Source of the DNA: Amoeboradix gromovi
Taxonomy: Eukaryota; Sanchytriomycota; Sanchytriomycetes; Sanchytriales; Sanchytriaceae
Length of the DNA: 16,629 nucleotides
Reading direction: 5' to 3'
Assembly: GCA_018985225.1 (NCBI GenBank)
Contig: JADGIF010000159.1
Span: 1-16,629 of the forward strand
Shown: positions 1 through 6,224 of the stretch, in pieces
Layout: every line of letters begins with the position of its first letter
Numbering within the stretch: position 1 is the stretch's first letter
Made by a program: the position numbers and the translations under genes
Notes under the pieces: generated by a model
Seen by the model: only the letters and a program-made list of their open reading frames with translations
The model's database searches: none
What the model was told of the DNA's origin: nothing

Positions 1-54
1 TTTCTCTGTGGAATTCTCGCTTTTCTCGAAAATCAGGACTTTTAACGAGGAGTA
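1..54 (+). repeat. 54-bp inverted repeat, left arm
   Basis: Bases 1-54 are the exact reverse complement of 1036-1089. The repeat probably extends left of the window, because in the right arm the matching side continues into the Fanzor-like coding fragment. The sharp divergence at base 55 (and at 1035 on the other arm) marks the likely element end. Confidence 0.9.
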
Positions 55-64
55 TTATAAATGA
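1..64 (+). pseudogene. C-terminal end of a Fanzor/TnpB-like protein, cut by the window edge
   Basis: Reading from base 2, the plus strand gives about 20 codons ending in TGA at 62-64, with the peptide segment SVEFSLFSKIRTFNEEY. The same segment is the C-terminal tail of the Fanzor-like fragment on the minus strand near 1030-1317. The two agree base for base over 54 positions, so this is the tail of a second, oppositely oriented copy whose body lies left of the window. Whether that copy is intact cannot be seen. After base 54 the copies diverge, so the last few codons and the stop come from flanking DNA. Confidence 0.6.
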
Positions 65-324
65 TTAATTTACTGTGTTCCTGGCAATTCATACAATAGA
101 CATGTAGCATCCCAAACAATAAGATAAATCTTGGTAAAAGCATTTGTTTTGCTTGTTCATAAGTCTTAAATTAGAGAAAAGGAATTGGTATATGTACCCC
201 TAAAGCAAAGGTAATAAATTATGTAGAATTTCTACTTACCAATTCTGCCTTTTGACAAGTTAGTTAAAAGAATCTGTTTACCTTTTGTGTATTCCGTTTT
301 AGATGCCACGTATTTATTCAGGTA
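65..324. other. No gene recognised; possible 40-nt intron on the minus strand
   Basis: AT-rich. On the minus strand the frame downstream of the 327-325 TAG stays open for about 28 codons, then meets a canonical GTAAGT donor. A 40-nt GT-AG interval (239 to 200) would join it to eight more codons and a TAA. This is suggestive but unproven, because it needs the TAG to be a nonsense mutation. Confidence 0.2.
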
Positions 325-756
325 CTAACTGCTCATGTCACTTATTAACGATTCGGTGTCCAAGTCTTCTATTTTCGCAGTTTTGAACTCAATTTGAGTA
401 AACAGAGACGATAGTTTATGGTAGCTGCAGAGTATTTCTACATTCCTCTTGCTTGAGATTTCCGTACAAAGAATAAACTGACTTGCTAGATAAGATCTGA
501 ACTCAGATATTGTGCAACCATCTCTCACTAAGTCTATCCCGTATACGAGACCCGATTTAATATTTCCTTCGATACTATGCCAAATCCACAACAGCGCTAG
601 TGATATATTCATGTATTTTGAAGGTAAATACTTTTCTATCGCTTTACTTGCCATATGCACTGGAAAATTAGCCCACTCCATTATTCTTTTGTTTTGCTCT
701 TCCAATTCAATATGCGGTACCTCCATCCAAATTATTGATCCTAAGGGAACATTCAT
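325..756 (-). CDS. Uncharacterised protein, possibly a broken gene
   Basis: The frame is open from 819 to the TAG at 325-327. The first ATG is at 756 (MNVPLGSIIWMEV), giving 143 residues; no ATG lies upstream before a TGA. I do not recognise the family. The protein looks globular, with mixed hydrophobic and charged residues, including a LALLWIW segment and YGIDLVRDG. It lies between two tail-to-tail Fanzor-like ends, so it may be unique host DNA or cargo. In-frame coding-like sequence continues past the TAG (YLNKYVASKTEY) for about 28 codons to a GTAAGT donor site, so the gene may be longer and broken by one nonsense change. A competing plus-strand frame at 512-802 has no better support. Confidence 0.35.
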   Translation of the reverse strand: MNVPLGSIIWMEVPHIELEEQNKRIMEWANFPVHMASKAIEKYLPSKYMNISLALLWIWHSIEGNIKSGLVYGIDLVRDGCTISEFRSYLASQFILCTEISSKRNVEILCSYHKLSSLFTQIEFKTAKIEDLDTESLISDMSS

Positions 757-1029
757 TTTGAAAGGAGAGGTCTCGGTTTTATCCAAGAAAAGACTGACAT
801 AACGAGTAAGTCTATTCAATAGAAATCAACTGGAGAAATGGTTAGTAGATCTATTGCTCTGTTCAAAAAGAATTTAGCTGAATCCGTGCTTCTTCCATTT
901 AAGATAAAAGGTGTATGTTTTTAGGTGGAATCCAATTGCTTTTTGTCATTGTGCGACCAATTGAGTTCCGTGAATTGAGCTTGTGATTTCCAAGAAAGTT
1001 TGATGGAACTTGCGATTGATTTTCATTTA

Positions 1030-1482
1030 TTAATTGTACTCCTCGTTAAAAGTCCTGATTTTCGAGAAAAGCGAGAATTCCACAGAGAAACTAGCAGTGC
1101 TAAATTCTCCGTTACAGTGATTGCTCACGCTTGCACTACCCTGAGGCGGGATTGAATAAGTATGCAGATACTTGATGTACATGTTCCTTGCTGCCATATG
1201 GTCTCTATCCACTTTTATATTATAGCTTTTGCAGGTGCAGCTCTCCAAATTGAGTTTCTTTAGAGTACCACACCTTGTACATGTCTGACTAGTAAATGAT
1301 TCATTACGCTCAACCATCGTCTTTCCTCTTTGTTTACACTTGAACTACAAGCGTTCCTTGAATAAATTGTACAGAAATCTCTAATAGGCATTGAAATTCA
1401 TCTAATTCTTCCATGCTTGGACCAGTTCCTCAGTGTTGATGAATGTATGCTGTACCTGCTAGTTATTTCTTTAGAATTGACA
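1030..1482 (-). pseudogene. Fanzor/TnpB-like nuclease, C-terminal fragment with stop codons
   Basis: The intact part (ATG 1317 to stop 1030-1032, 95 codons) carries the end of the TnpB/Fanzor nuclease: SFTSQTCTRCG (first half of the zinc ribbon), a CTC pair, and VDRDHMAARNM, the RuvC-III motif with its aspartate. Homology continues upstream in the same frame through FKCKQRGKTMVERNES, preceded by YNLFKERL, NAY, and EELVQAWKN, each joined across a TAG. Nothing of the RuvC-I or N-terminal domain is visible further up. Fanzors are eukaryotic RNA-guided DNA nucleases related to TnpB; this copy has lost most of its body and is not functional as a nuclease. Its last codons lie in the 54-bp inverted repeat shared with the window start. 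About 40 residues after RuvC-III are unlike the IS607-linked copy at 6010-7234, so it belongs to another lineage. Confidence 0.75.
1036..1089 (-). repeat. 54-bp inverted repeat, right arm
   Basis: Exact reverse complement of bases 1-54. It covers the last codons of the Fanzor-like fragment and ends just before its stop codon, which is supplied by flanking AT-rich DNA. Confidence 0.9.
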
Positions 1483-1836
1483 TATTCAGGATTAAATCCA
1501 TTAATTTCATTTACCATTTGCGAAAATTAAGAACCTCGAGCACTTTAGGTATTTGAAAAATCTGGAAAAGTCATGCAACTGTATAAAAATACATACTAAT
1601 TCGCGATAAATGATTTGTTCAAGAAAACAATCGAGCCGTTGCAACAAGAAAGTCCGCGCAATATACAAAAAATCCGACCAAACCATTTTCATGACATTTA
1701 AGCTGTTACTGCCTTGCAAAACTTCAAAAAAGTCATACAGCGGAAAAACCAAAATCATCCAAGTCATTTACTCTGCTGACAAATTAAGAGGACCAATTTG
1801 ACGGAGATAAATGATAAAGGGCCGTTTTTTATTAGA
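1483..1836. other. No gene supported
   Basis: Two mutually overlapping short frames exist (minus 1767-1507 and plus 1610-1801). Neither shows a recognisable domain or a convincing start. The stretch probably includes decayed transposon flank and the 3' region of the downstream gene. Confidence 0.3.
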
Positions 1837-3246
1837 TTAGTTGTCCTCATATACAGTTATCAGCTTAGTGAGTTCTATTCTGTTTTCATTTTCTAGTCTT
1901 TTATTCTTCCGCTCATCATCTAAAGCCTTTATTTTTTCGTTCTTTACCAGTTCTTCGTTTAGATACGAGTTGCGATAATCATCAAATATGTCCTTGTTGA
2001 ATTTGTATAACGTAAACACCAGTCGCTTTTTAAACTTTTGTGTAACTAAAATTCCCAAATGAACATCCTCTATGGTTTGAAAGAAGCAATAGTCTATACA
2101 ATTTTCGAACGGGTGTTCCCATCTGTATTGGCTGTTGCGATCAAACATCCGTATGGCACCATTAAACACAACGACATAGAATGCATTCCAAGATGTGATT
2201 TTCAACGCTCTGCCTTTAGAATGGCATATGAAATGCTTTAAGCTAAAAATATCGCCTACAATTGTCTGCAAAAATAGTGTTTTATTGTGCACGTATAAAT
2301 GCGATATAGGTGTATCATTAAATGCGTTCTCTGAAAACAGTTTGGATTTATCTGGCAAATTAATTGCGTGTGAGTTGCATGTTATTAGACCATCGCTGCA
2401 AATTGTAGAATCGGAAACATAACCATTGTACTCAATAAAGTCCAGTGAAGTGTTTTTATCAAATAAAGAAATGGCATCGCATTTGCAGTAGCCATCTAGA
2501 AATATGAGATGTATATCTAAACCCAATTTTATTATTTTTGTTAATTCGCTTGGTAACTTTATTTCGTTAACCAGGGCTGATTTGTTCATAAAGTTTGATT
2601 TATTGAACGGGTTAAATTTGATAACTTTTAAGATATTGGATCGAGTGTTTGCCAGAAAATAAAAATCACCGTTAAGCCATAGACCTTCAACTAGGGAAAA
2701 CGAGGATTTAGAGCAAAATATCTCCTCATCAGATTTAAATATAGTACCATTAGTATATGAAAAGCATCTGCCAAGAACAGAATGATCATAAATTATTTTA
2801 TCACACTTAATCTTTCTTGAATATAGCTCACTTTGTGTAAAGGCTTCAGCAGATATTTGTGGATAATGCAGCAGCTTAGAAGACATAATGCTATCGAGTA
2901 TGTATGCGCGAGCCAATAACTCACTGTTCCATGATAACTGAGATTCTTGATAAATTTTTTCATCGACTCGATTCCACATTTTCGGTTCTGGTGCTTGCGT
3001 GCCTTGATTCAGGAGTTTGTTAGAAACCTGAGTAGCTTGCGTGTTAAATTCATCAGTTTGTGTATATGCATCATATTTTCTAAAAGCTTTATTATATGAA
3101 AAATCACCGATTTGAATATGAATTATTTTGCTGGACTTTGTCAGGATAAGTTTCTCCTCTTGATATTCCTCAAAGTCATCTATGTAAAGCTCTGTCTTAC
3201 TGGTCTCATCAGTAGATTCAAAGTCATCTGCGTAGTAGTTGCTCAT
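1837..3246 (-). CDS. Dynein-2 intermediate chain-like protein (DYNC2I1/WDR60-like)
   Basis: 469 residues from ATG 3246 (MSNYYADDFESTDE); a longer frame begins only at a TTG. The N-terminus has two acidic 'Y-x-DDFE' segments (residues 5-10 and 21-28), followed by a TQTD/TQATQV/GTQ cluster (about 61-84). This order is reminiscent of the acidic region and dynein light-chain-binding TQT-type motifs of DYNC2I1 (WDR60). The middle (about 150-420) is beta-rich and compatible with a divergent WD40 propeller. The last 45 residues are a charged coiled coil (KALDDERKNKRLENENRIE). The family drives retrograde intraflagellar transport, so the gene implies a flagellated cell. It is much shorter than animal WDR60 (about 1,000 residues), and the propeller is weak by eye, so another ciliary or WD-repeat protein remains possible. 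A short intron candidate lies just upstream, in the probable 5' UTR. Confidence 0.6.
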   Translation of the reverse strand: MSNYYADDFESTDETSKTELYIDDFEEYQEEKLILTKSSKIIHIQIGDFSYNKAFRKYDAYTQTDEFNTQATQVSNKLLNQGTQAPEPKMWNRVDEKIYQESQLSWNSELLARAYILDSIMSSKLLHYPQISAEAFTQSELYSRKIKCDKIIYDHSVLGRCFSYTNGTIFKSDEEIFCSKSSFSLVEGLWLNGDFYFLANTRSNILKVIKFNPFNKSNFMNKSALVNEIKLPSELTKIIKLGLDIHLIFLDGYCKCDAISLFDKNTSLDFIEYNGYVSDSTICSDGLITCNSHAINLPDKSKLFSENAFNDTPISHLYVHNKTLFLQTIVGDIFSLKHFICHSKGRALKITSWNAFYVVVFNGAIRMFDRNSQYRWEHPFENCIDYCFFQTIEDVHLGILVTQKFKKRLVFTLYKFNKDIFDDYRNSYLNEELVKNEKIKALDDERKNKRLENENRIELTKLITVYEDN

Positions 3247-3270
3247 TGAATGTGTTACAAAAATCAAATA

Positions 3271-3287
3271 CTAAGTAAACTACTCAC
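3271..3287 (-). other. Candidate ultra-short intron in the 5' UTR of the DYNC2I1-like gene
   Basis: On the minus strand, GTGAGTAGTTTACTTAG (17 nt) has a strong donor and an AG end, and shares the block AGTTTACTTA with the 20-nt intron of the Sfh1 gene. A 26-nt alternative starts at the GTATTT ending at 3296. No protein evidence supports it because it precedes the ATG at 3246. Confidence 0.35.
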
Positions 3288-3319
3288 CAAAAATACTGCA
3301 GTGGGAAAAGCTATGCAGT

Positions 3320-3670
3320 TTATTGAAAAGTATGAATCTTGCATAACAAGGGAACTTTCCATGCTTCCAAGTCGCCGCAATCACAGCATCCACCATTGCC
3401 ATGGGAAAAATGATAGCTGACGTTGTGCCTTTCATGATTTGTGCTTTTAAAGCATTCTACACATAGTACACATGTTCCATCTAATCCACAATCTTTGCAG
3501 CTGTATACTATATCACCCTTGACAAACAGCTTTCCACAATAGTCTTTAGGTGGTGCCGCTTGATGCTTTTTAAATAGGATGGGGTCCATTTCTGACTTCA
3601 TACAGTCTATTATTGTATTGTAGTCATTCTCTTGCTCAATTACTTGTCTAAAGTCAACTGCATCTTTCAT
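3320..3670 (-). CDS. Stand-alone UBR-box (N-recognin zinc finger) protein
   Basis: 116 residues from ATG 3670. Residues 45-113 form a Ubr1-type UBR box: CGKLFVKGDIVYSC, C58-x2-C61, C67-x2-C70-x2-C73, H79/H82, CCDCGDLEAW and C110-x2-H113. In Ubr1/UBR2 ubiquitin ligases this box binds proteins with basic N-terminal residues and delivers them for proteasomal degradation. Here a TAA follows the box three codons after its last histidine, and the next gene (-) begins 73 bp later. The rest of a Ubr1 ligase (normally well over 1,500 residues, with a RING finger) is absent. The gene is either a truncated N-recognin or a separate degron-binding adaptor. No donor site that would extend it before the TAA is apparent. 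Its ATG is only 3 bp from the divergent ATG at 3674; a later Met (KSEMDP) is an alternative start but would still leave the box whole. Confidence 0.8.
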   Translation of the reverse strand: MKDAVDFRQVIEQENDYNTIIDCMKSEMDPILFKKHQAAPPKDYCGKLFVKGDIVYSCKDCGLDGTCVLCVECFKSTNHERHNVSYHFSHGNGGCCDCGDLEAWKVPLLCKIHTFQ

Positions 3671-3673
3671 ACA

Positions 3674-3958
3674 ATGGGGAAAGAGTTGATTCAATTTGGT
3701 GGATTTCTAGGATCTATTCTTTTGGCTGCATATTCTATCGCCAACATGAACCATATGAGATTCAAGAAGGAAATCGTGCATTCCGATCCCCAGCCCATAG
3801 ATGAAAGCAAAAATGAATGGATACAATCTGAGGAACCTGTTGAAAACCCAAAGATTAGAAGGTCAGCAAAGCACGTTAAAAACATATCTTTACAGGAAGA
3901 ATATGCCAAAATAAGTGGATTGGCCCAATGGGAACACAAAAGAGTTCCAAGAGCATAG
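3674..3958 (+). CDS. Small single-pass membrane protein, probably mitochondrial
   Basis: 94 residues. One hydrophobic segment lies at about residues 6-24 (LIQFGGFLGSILLAAYSIAN), followed by a basic RFKKE stretch and a charged soluble tail rich in E and K. It ends in SGLAQWEHKRVPRA. The layout (short N-terminus, one membrane helix, charged tail) resembles many small inner-membrane assembly factors of fungal mitochondria, but I do not recognise the family. It is wedged between genes on the opposite strand: its ATG is 3 bp from that of the UBR-box gene, and its TAG is 6 bp from the stop of the Sfh1 gene. The Sfh1 stop falls outside it only if the 20-nt intron there is spliced, which is mutual support for both models. 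Confidence 0.65.
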   Translation: MGKELIQFGGFLGSILLAAYSIANMNHMRFKKEIVHSDPQPIDESKNEWIQSEEPVENPKIRRSAKHVKNISLQEEYAKISGLAQWEHKRVPRA

Positions 3959-3964
3959 AATTTA

Positions 3965-5043
3965 CTATTTGTTTTCGTGATATCTTTCTTTTGGTAAAGT
4001 GTTTCTCTTTGACCAGAATATCCCACACGCCTAAATAAGTAAACTAGTACGTTGCACAATGTTCTTGGTCCATGAGGTCCTTTCCTCATGGTAGGTGTGA
4101 ATAGCCCAGACAACAGGCACCAGTTGCACTTCCAACTTTTTCTAAATTCGCTAACTTGTTTTGTTCCATCAATGTTAAACACTCTAGCACTGGCACCAAA
4201 TCCTCTATGATATTTGGGTGCCTTGGATTCGACCACCATCGAGTCTGCTTGGTTCAGAAGATCTAGCGTTTCCTTGTCTACTTTTATTTCATCATAATAA
4301 CTGTTTGGTGGTTTCTCCAAAGTGTGGTTAGGATCCAATTTCCAATTCTTAGCCATGTAAGATGGCTGGTAATAATCATATTTACGCCTCCGTCTCCTGG
4401 ATGTCTTTGTAAGCCGCTTTTGTATCTGAGAATCGTCCAAATAATGAAAACTAGGAAACTTTATGTTTTGTTGAGGGATGTGGTTTACAATTTCGTCTTG
4501 TTGTAAAGAATAATAAATTTGGTCATATATGGTAAACGCAACTAAACACTCCCATGTGGTACCTAACCCGAGTTCAGTGCAATAAATATAAGTAAAATCT
4601 TCTACAGAAACTGTGGATTCCAGATCCCAATAAAACTCGTCACGGATATGCAGAGAAGAATGATTGAGGTCTATTATGATAGGAATAAACCTATCCTCTT
4701 CAGATTCCTGAACATTCATCAGGGGATGGTCCGTTGGATCTGAAATTTGTTGTACAAATTGAGAAAGGCATGCATTAGATAAAACTGGCATGCTACAGTT
4801 ATAGTCACTCATCGTTACTTCCAGCAAGTATTTAGGAGTATACAGATTTTCAAATGCATTCCACAAGAACTGTTCTCTAAATTTAATTCCTTCACAATCA
4901 GCCGAAATACTGATGGGTATAAGCAAGCAATTTAGTGCAGGTTCCGTATAAAAGTACAAGTGGTTCGTTTTTCTGGCAGACAATTTTAATTGTGGATTGA
5001 TCCTATCGCCTTCAGACGTATTTGATTCAGCGTAATCACTCAT
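3965..5043 (-). CDS. SNF5/Sfh1/SMARCB1 subunit of a SWI/SNF-type chromatin remodeller, with C-terminal GATA finger
   Basis: Two exons, 5043-4051 and 4030-3965, encode 352 residues. The SNF5 domain is built of two related repeats: LLIPISISADCEGIKFREQF (from about residue 40) and FIPIIIDLNHSSLHIRDEFYW (from about 119). A basic run (RRRRRK, about 206-211) and a conserved-looking linker follow. The C-terminus is a GATA-type zinc finger: C306-x2-C309, then RKGPHGPRTLC, then C330-N-A-C333-G. The final cysteine appears only after removal of a 20-nt intron (4031-4050); unspliced, the frame runs on through non-homologous sequence to 3691. SNF5-family proteins are core subunits of SWI/SNF or RSC complexes and contact the nucleosome acidic patch. 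Some fungal members carry a GATA finger. It is transcribed divergently from the AIG1-like gene across 73 bp. Confidence 0.88.
4031..4050 (-). other. 20-nt spliceosomal intron of the Sfh1/SNF5 gene
   Basis: The minus-strand sequence is GTACTAGTTTACTTATTTAG. Removal joins TGC AAC to GCG TGT GGG, giving LCNACG, the invariant second knuckle of a GATA finger, and a natural stop 21 codons later. Retention shifts the frame because 20 is not a multiple of three. The TTTAC or TACTA block could serve as branch site; the spacing to AG is very short. Confidence 0.85.
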
Positions 5044-5116
5044 CCGCCTGTTTTAAAAATTCATCAAACTGAAATAATGAACCAACAGATAGTATTGGCA
5101 AAGCAGATTAGCCCAC
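5044..5116. promoter_or_regulatory. 73-bp shared divergent promoter region
   Basis: This short interval separates the start codons of the Sfh1 gene (-) and the AIG1-like gene (+). It must hold the proximal promoters of both unless they overlap coding sequence. No clear TATA box or regulatory repeat is visible. Confidence 0.4.
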
Positions 5117-5737
5117 ATGCAACAATCGAGAAAGAATATGAGGCACGCATTACACTATGTCCTAGCACTTTGGACTATAGTTGTATTAATTGGAACACTC
5201 ATACTTTATATAAAGCCGAGCTATCCGTTCTATATGACATTTGTGTCATATTGGGTACTCAGTTTATATATGATATTATACTTTGTATTACCGTTGAAGA
5301 TTCGGACAATTCTATATGGATTTTGCCTTACAGGACACGCTATAGTTCCACTAGTGTATTGGATTCTGCTAAACAATGATGATACGCAAAACAGGACGGC
5401 AATTAGTAAAGTATGGAACATTTTCATTCATGGTGGTGACTTTGTGGTTATATTTTTGCATTTTTTACTGTTTCACAATGAGTTGCCAAGTGTTACTATA
5501 TTCTGGAATCTGATATTTAGCGCAGTCTATATTGCTTGGGCGTGGTGTGGTTATTTTATATTTGGCGAGTTTGTATATCCATTTTTAGATCCTAAAGACC
5601 CAATCGCAAAATTCGTATACCCCAGCGTAGTTGTTTTAATAATTGTACTCTCTATATTATGGGTAAAAATGCATGAACTAAGAAATAGAAAGAAGAATAT
5701 AGCTCCCGATTTTTATTCAATAAATTACTTATCGTGA
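5117..5737 (+). CDS. FAR-17a/AIG1-like multi-pass membrane protein
   Basis: 206 residues with about six hydrophobic helices (roughly 12-31, 38-59, 64-83, 104-119, 127-148, 164-182) and a short charged C-terminus. The second half follows the AIG1/ADTRP pattern: FIHGGDFVVIF, then HNELPS, then YIAWAWCGYFIFGEFVYPFL. In animals AIG1 and ADTRP are threonine hydrolases of fatty-acid esters of hydroxy fatty acids, using a Thr near the start of helix 2 and a His at a later helix. Here T41 (FYMTFVSYW) and H105 (IHGG) are the natural candidates; that assignment is inference. The first ATG at 5117 is taken; a Met at residue 8 is an alternative. It is an intact host gene; relic transposon sequence begins within 10 bp of its TGA stop. 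A rolling-stone-like membrane family is the main alternative. Confidence 0.7.
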   Translation: MQQSRKNMRHALHYVLALWTIVVLIGTLILYIKPSYPFYMTFVSYWVLSLYMILYFVLPLKIRTILYGFCLTGHAIVPLVYWILLNNDDTQNRTAISKVWNIFIHGGDFVVIFLHFLLFHNELPSVTIFWNLIFSAVYIAWAWCGYFIFGEFVYPFLDPKDPIAKFVYPSVVVLIIVLSILWVKMHELRNRKKNIAPDFYSINYLS

Positions 5738-5745
5738 TTGTATGA

Positions 5746-5901
5746 GCTATATTGCTCCAAGATACTAGCCTACTTGAGCTTTCTTGCAGAAAAAGTATGT
5801 TAGAAACTGGTCTAAAAAGAAAGTTCAACTGGAAAGAAAGAGAAAAAAAATTTGTAGAATGTAATGAAGAATACACTTATCAAACATGTACAAGATCGCA
5901 A
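5746..5901 (+). pseudogene. Fanzor/TnpB relic interrupted by the IS607-like element
   Basis: An open stretch without proper start contains KFVECNEEYTYQTCTR, which matches the 'E-x-YTSQTCTRCG' zinc-ribbon entry of TnpB/Fanzor proteins and resembles VERNESFTSQTCTRCG in the fragment at 1030-1482. Upstream residues (LKRKFNWKEREKKF) also fit the 'FK-x-K-x-K-x-R-G-K' lead-in. Homology stops exactly at 5901/5902, where the 323-bp repeat shared with 13290-13612 begins. The second cysteine of the first knuckle is therefore replaced by element sequence. On the far side of the element (about 7805-7855, +) a CKC followed in another frame by MYIEYI resembles the CTC...NMYIKYL of the 1030 fragment, suggesting the missing half is there. 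The first part is fairly convincing; the far part is weak. Confidence 0.55.
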
Positions 5902-6060
5902 CGCCTACGTTAAATGTGAAGAATTCGAAAATCATGAAGATTTCAAACCCCACACTTCTCAAGTGTAGACAACTTGGGGAGATACCATTTGAGCATGTTC
6001 TTGCCTACATTATTTTGAAGTACCTGGATTGATATCTCTATGGTCTTGGTGAACGCATTG
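5902..6060 (-). ncRNA. Candidate Fanzor guide-RNA (fRNA/omegaRNA) scaffold
   Basis: In TnpB and Fanzor elements the guide RNA is transcribed from the 3' end of the nuclease gene into the flank, so the scaffold ends at the element boundary and the guide is flanking sequence. Here 108 bp beyond the Fanzor stop are conserved between two loci. They contain a nested hairpin: outer CCCC/GGGG (5979-5976 with 5951-5948) around ACACTT/AAGTGT (5966-5961 with 5957-5952), with a three-base loop. One of the two non-coding-side differences between copies falls in that loop and leaves both stems intact. The guide of this copy would be the minus-strand sequence reading out from 5901. The 5' limit is arbitrary, and no transcript evidence is available. 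Confidence 0.45.
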
Positions 6061-6224
6061 CTGACAATGAAACCATCTATCATTGACATTCGCTCGACTT
6101 TGATGATCGCATTTGAAGCAAGTTATGGTAGAATAGGCCTCATTGACAATCAATAAACTTTGACCATGCAATTTACATTTATGCGCTAGCCTTTGCTTGA
6201 ATGTGTAATGAGGCAACGATTGAA
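5902..6224 (-). repeat. 323-bp repeat, copy 1 (3' end of the IS607/Fanzor element)
   Basis: Aligns without gaps to 13290-13612 (constant offset 7388) with six mismatches by my count, about 98% identity. It covers the last 70 or so codons of the Fanzor gene and 108 bp beyond its stop. Both ends of the match are sharp. Confidence 0.92.

Noticed and set aside
838-924. Short plus-strand frame starting MVSRSIALFKKNLAESVLL, like a mitochondrial presequence
   Set aside because: Only 28 codons before a TAG, with no acceptable intron continuing it; probably chance or a fragment.
1507-1801. Overlapping plus and minus frames of 63 and 86 codons
   Set aside because: They exclude each other, show no domain, and lie in transposon flank.
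3691-3964. Continuation of the Sfh1 frame through 3691 (unspliced, 450 codons)
   Set aside because: The extra residues have no relation to SNF5 and destroy the GATA finger; the 20-nt intron model explains the data and avoids overlap with the small plus-strand gene.
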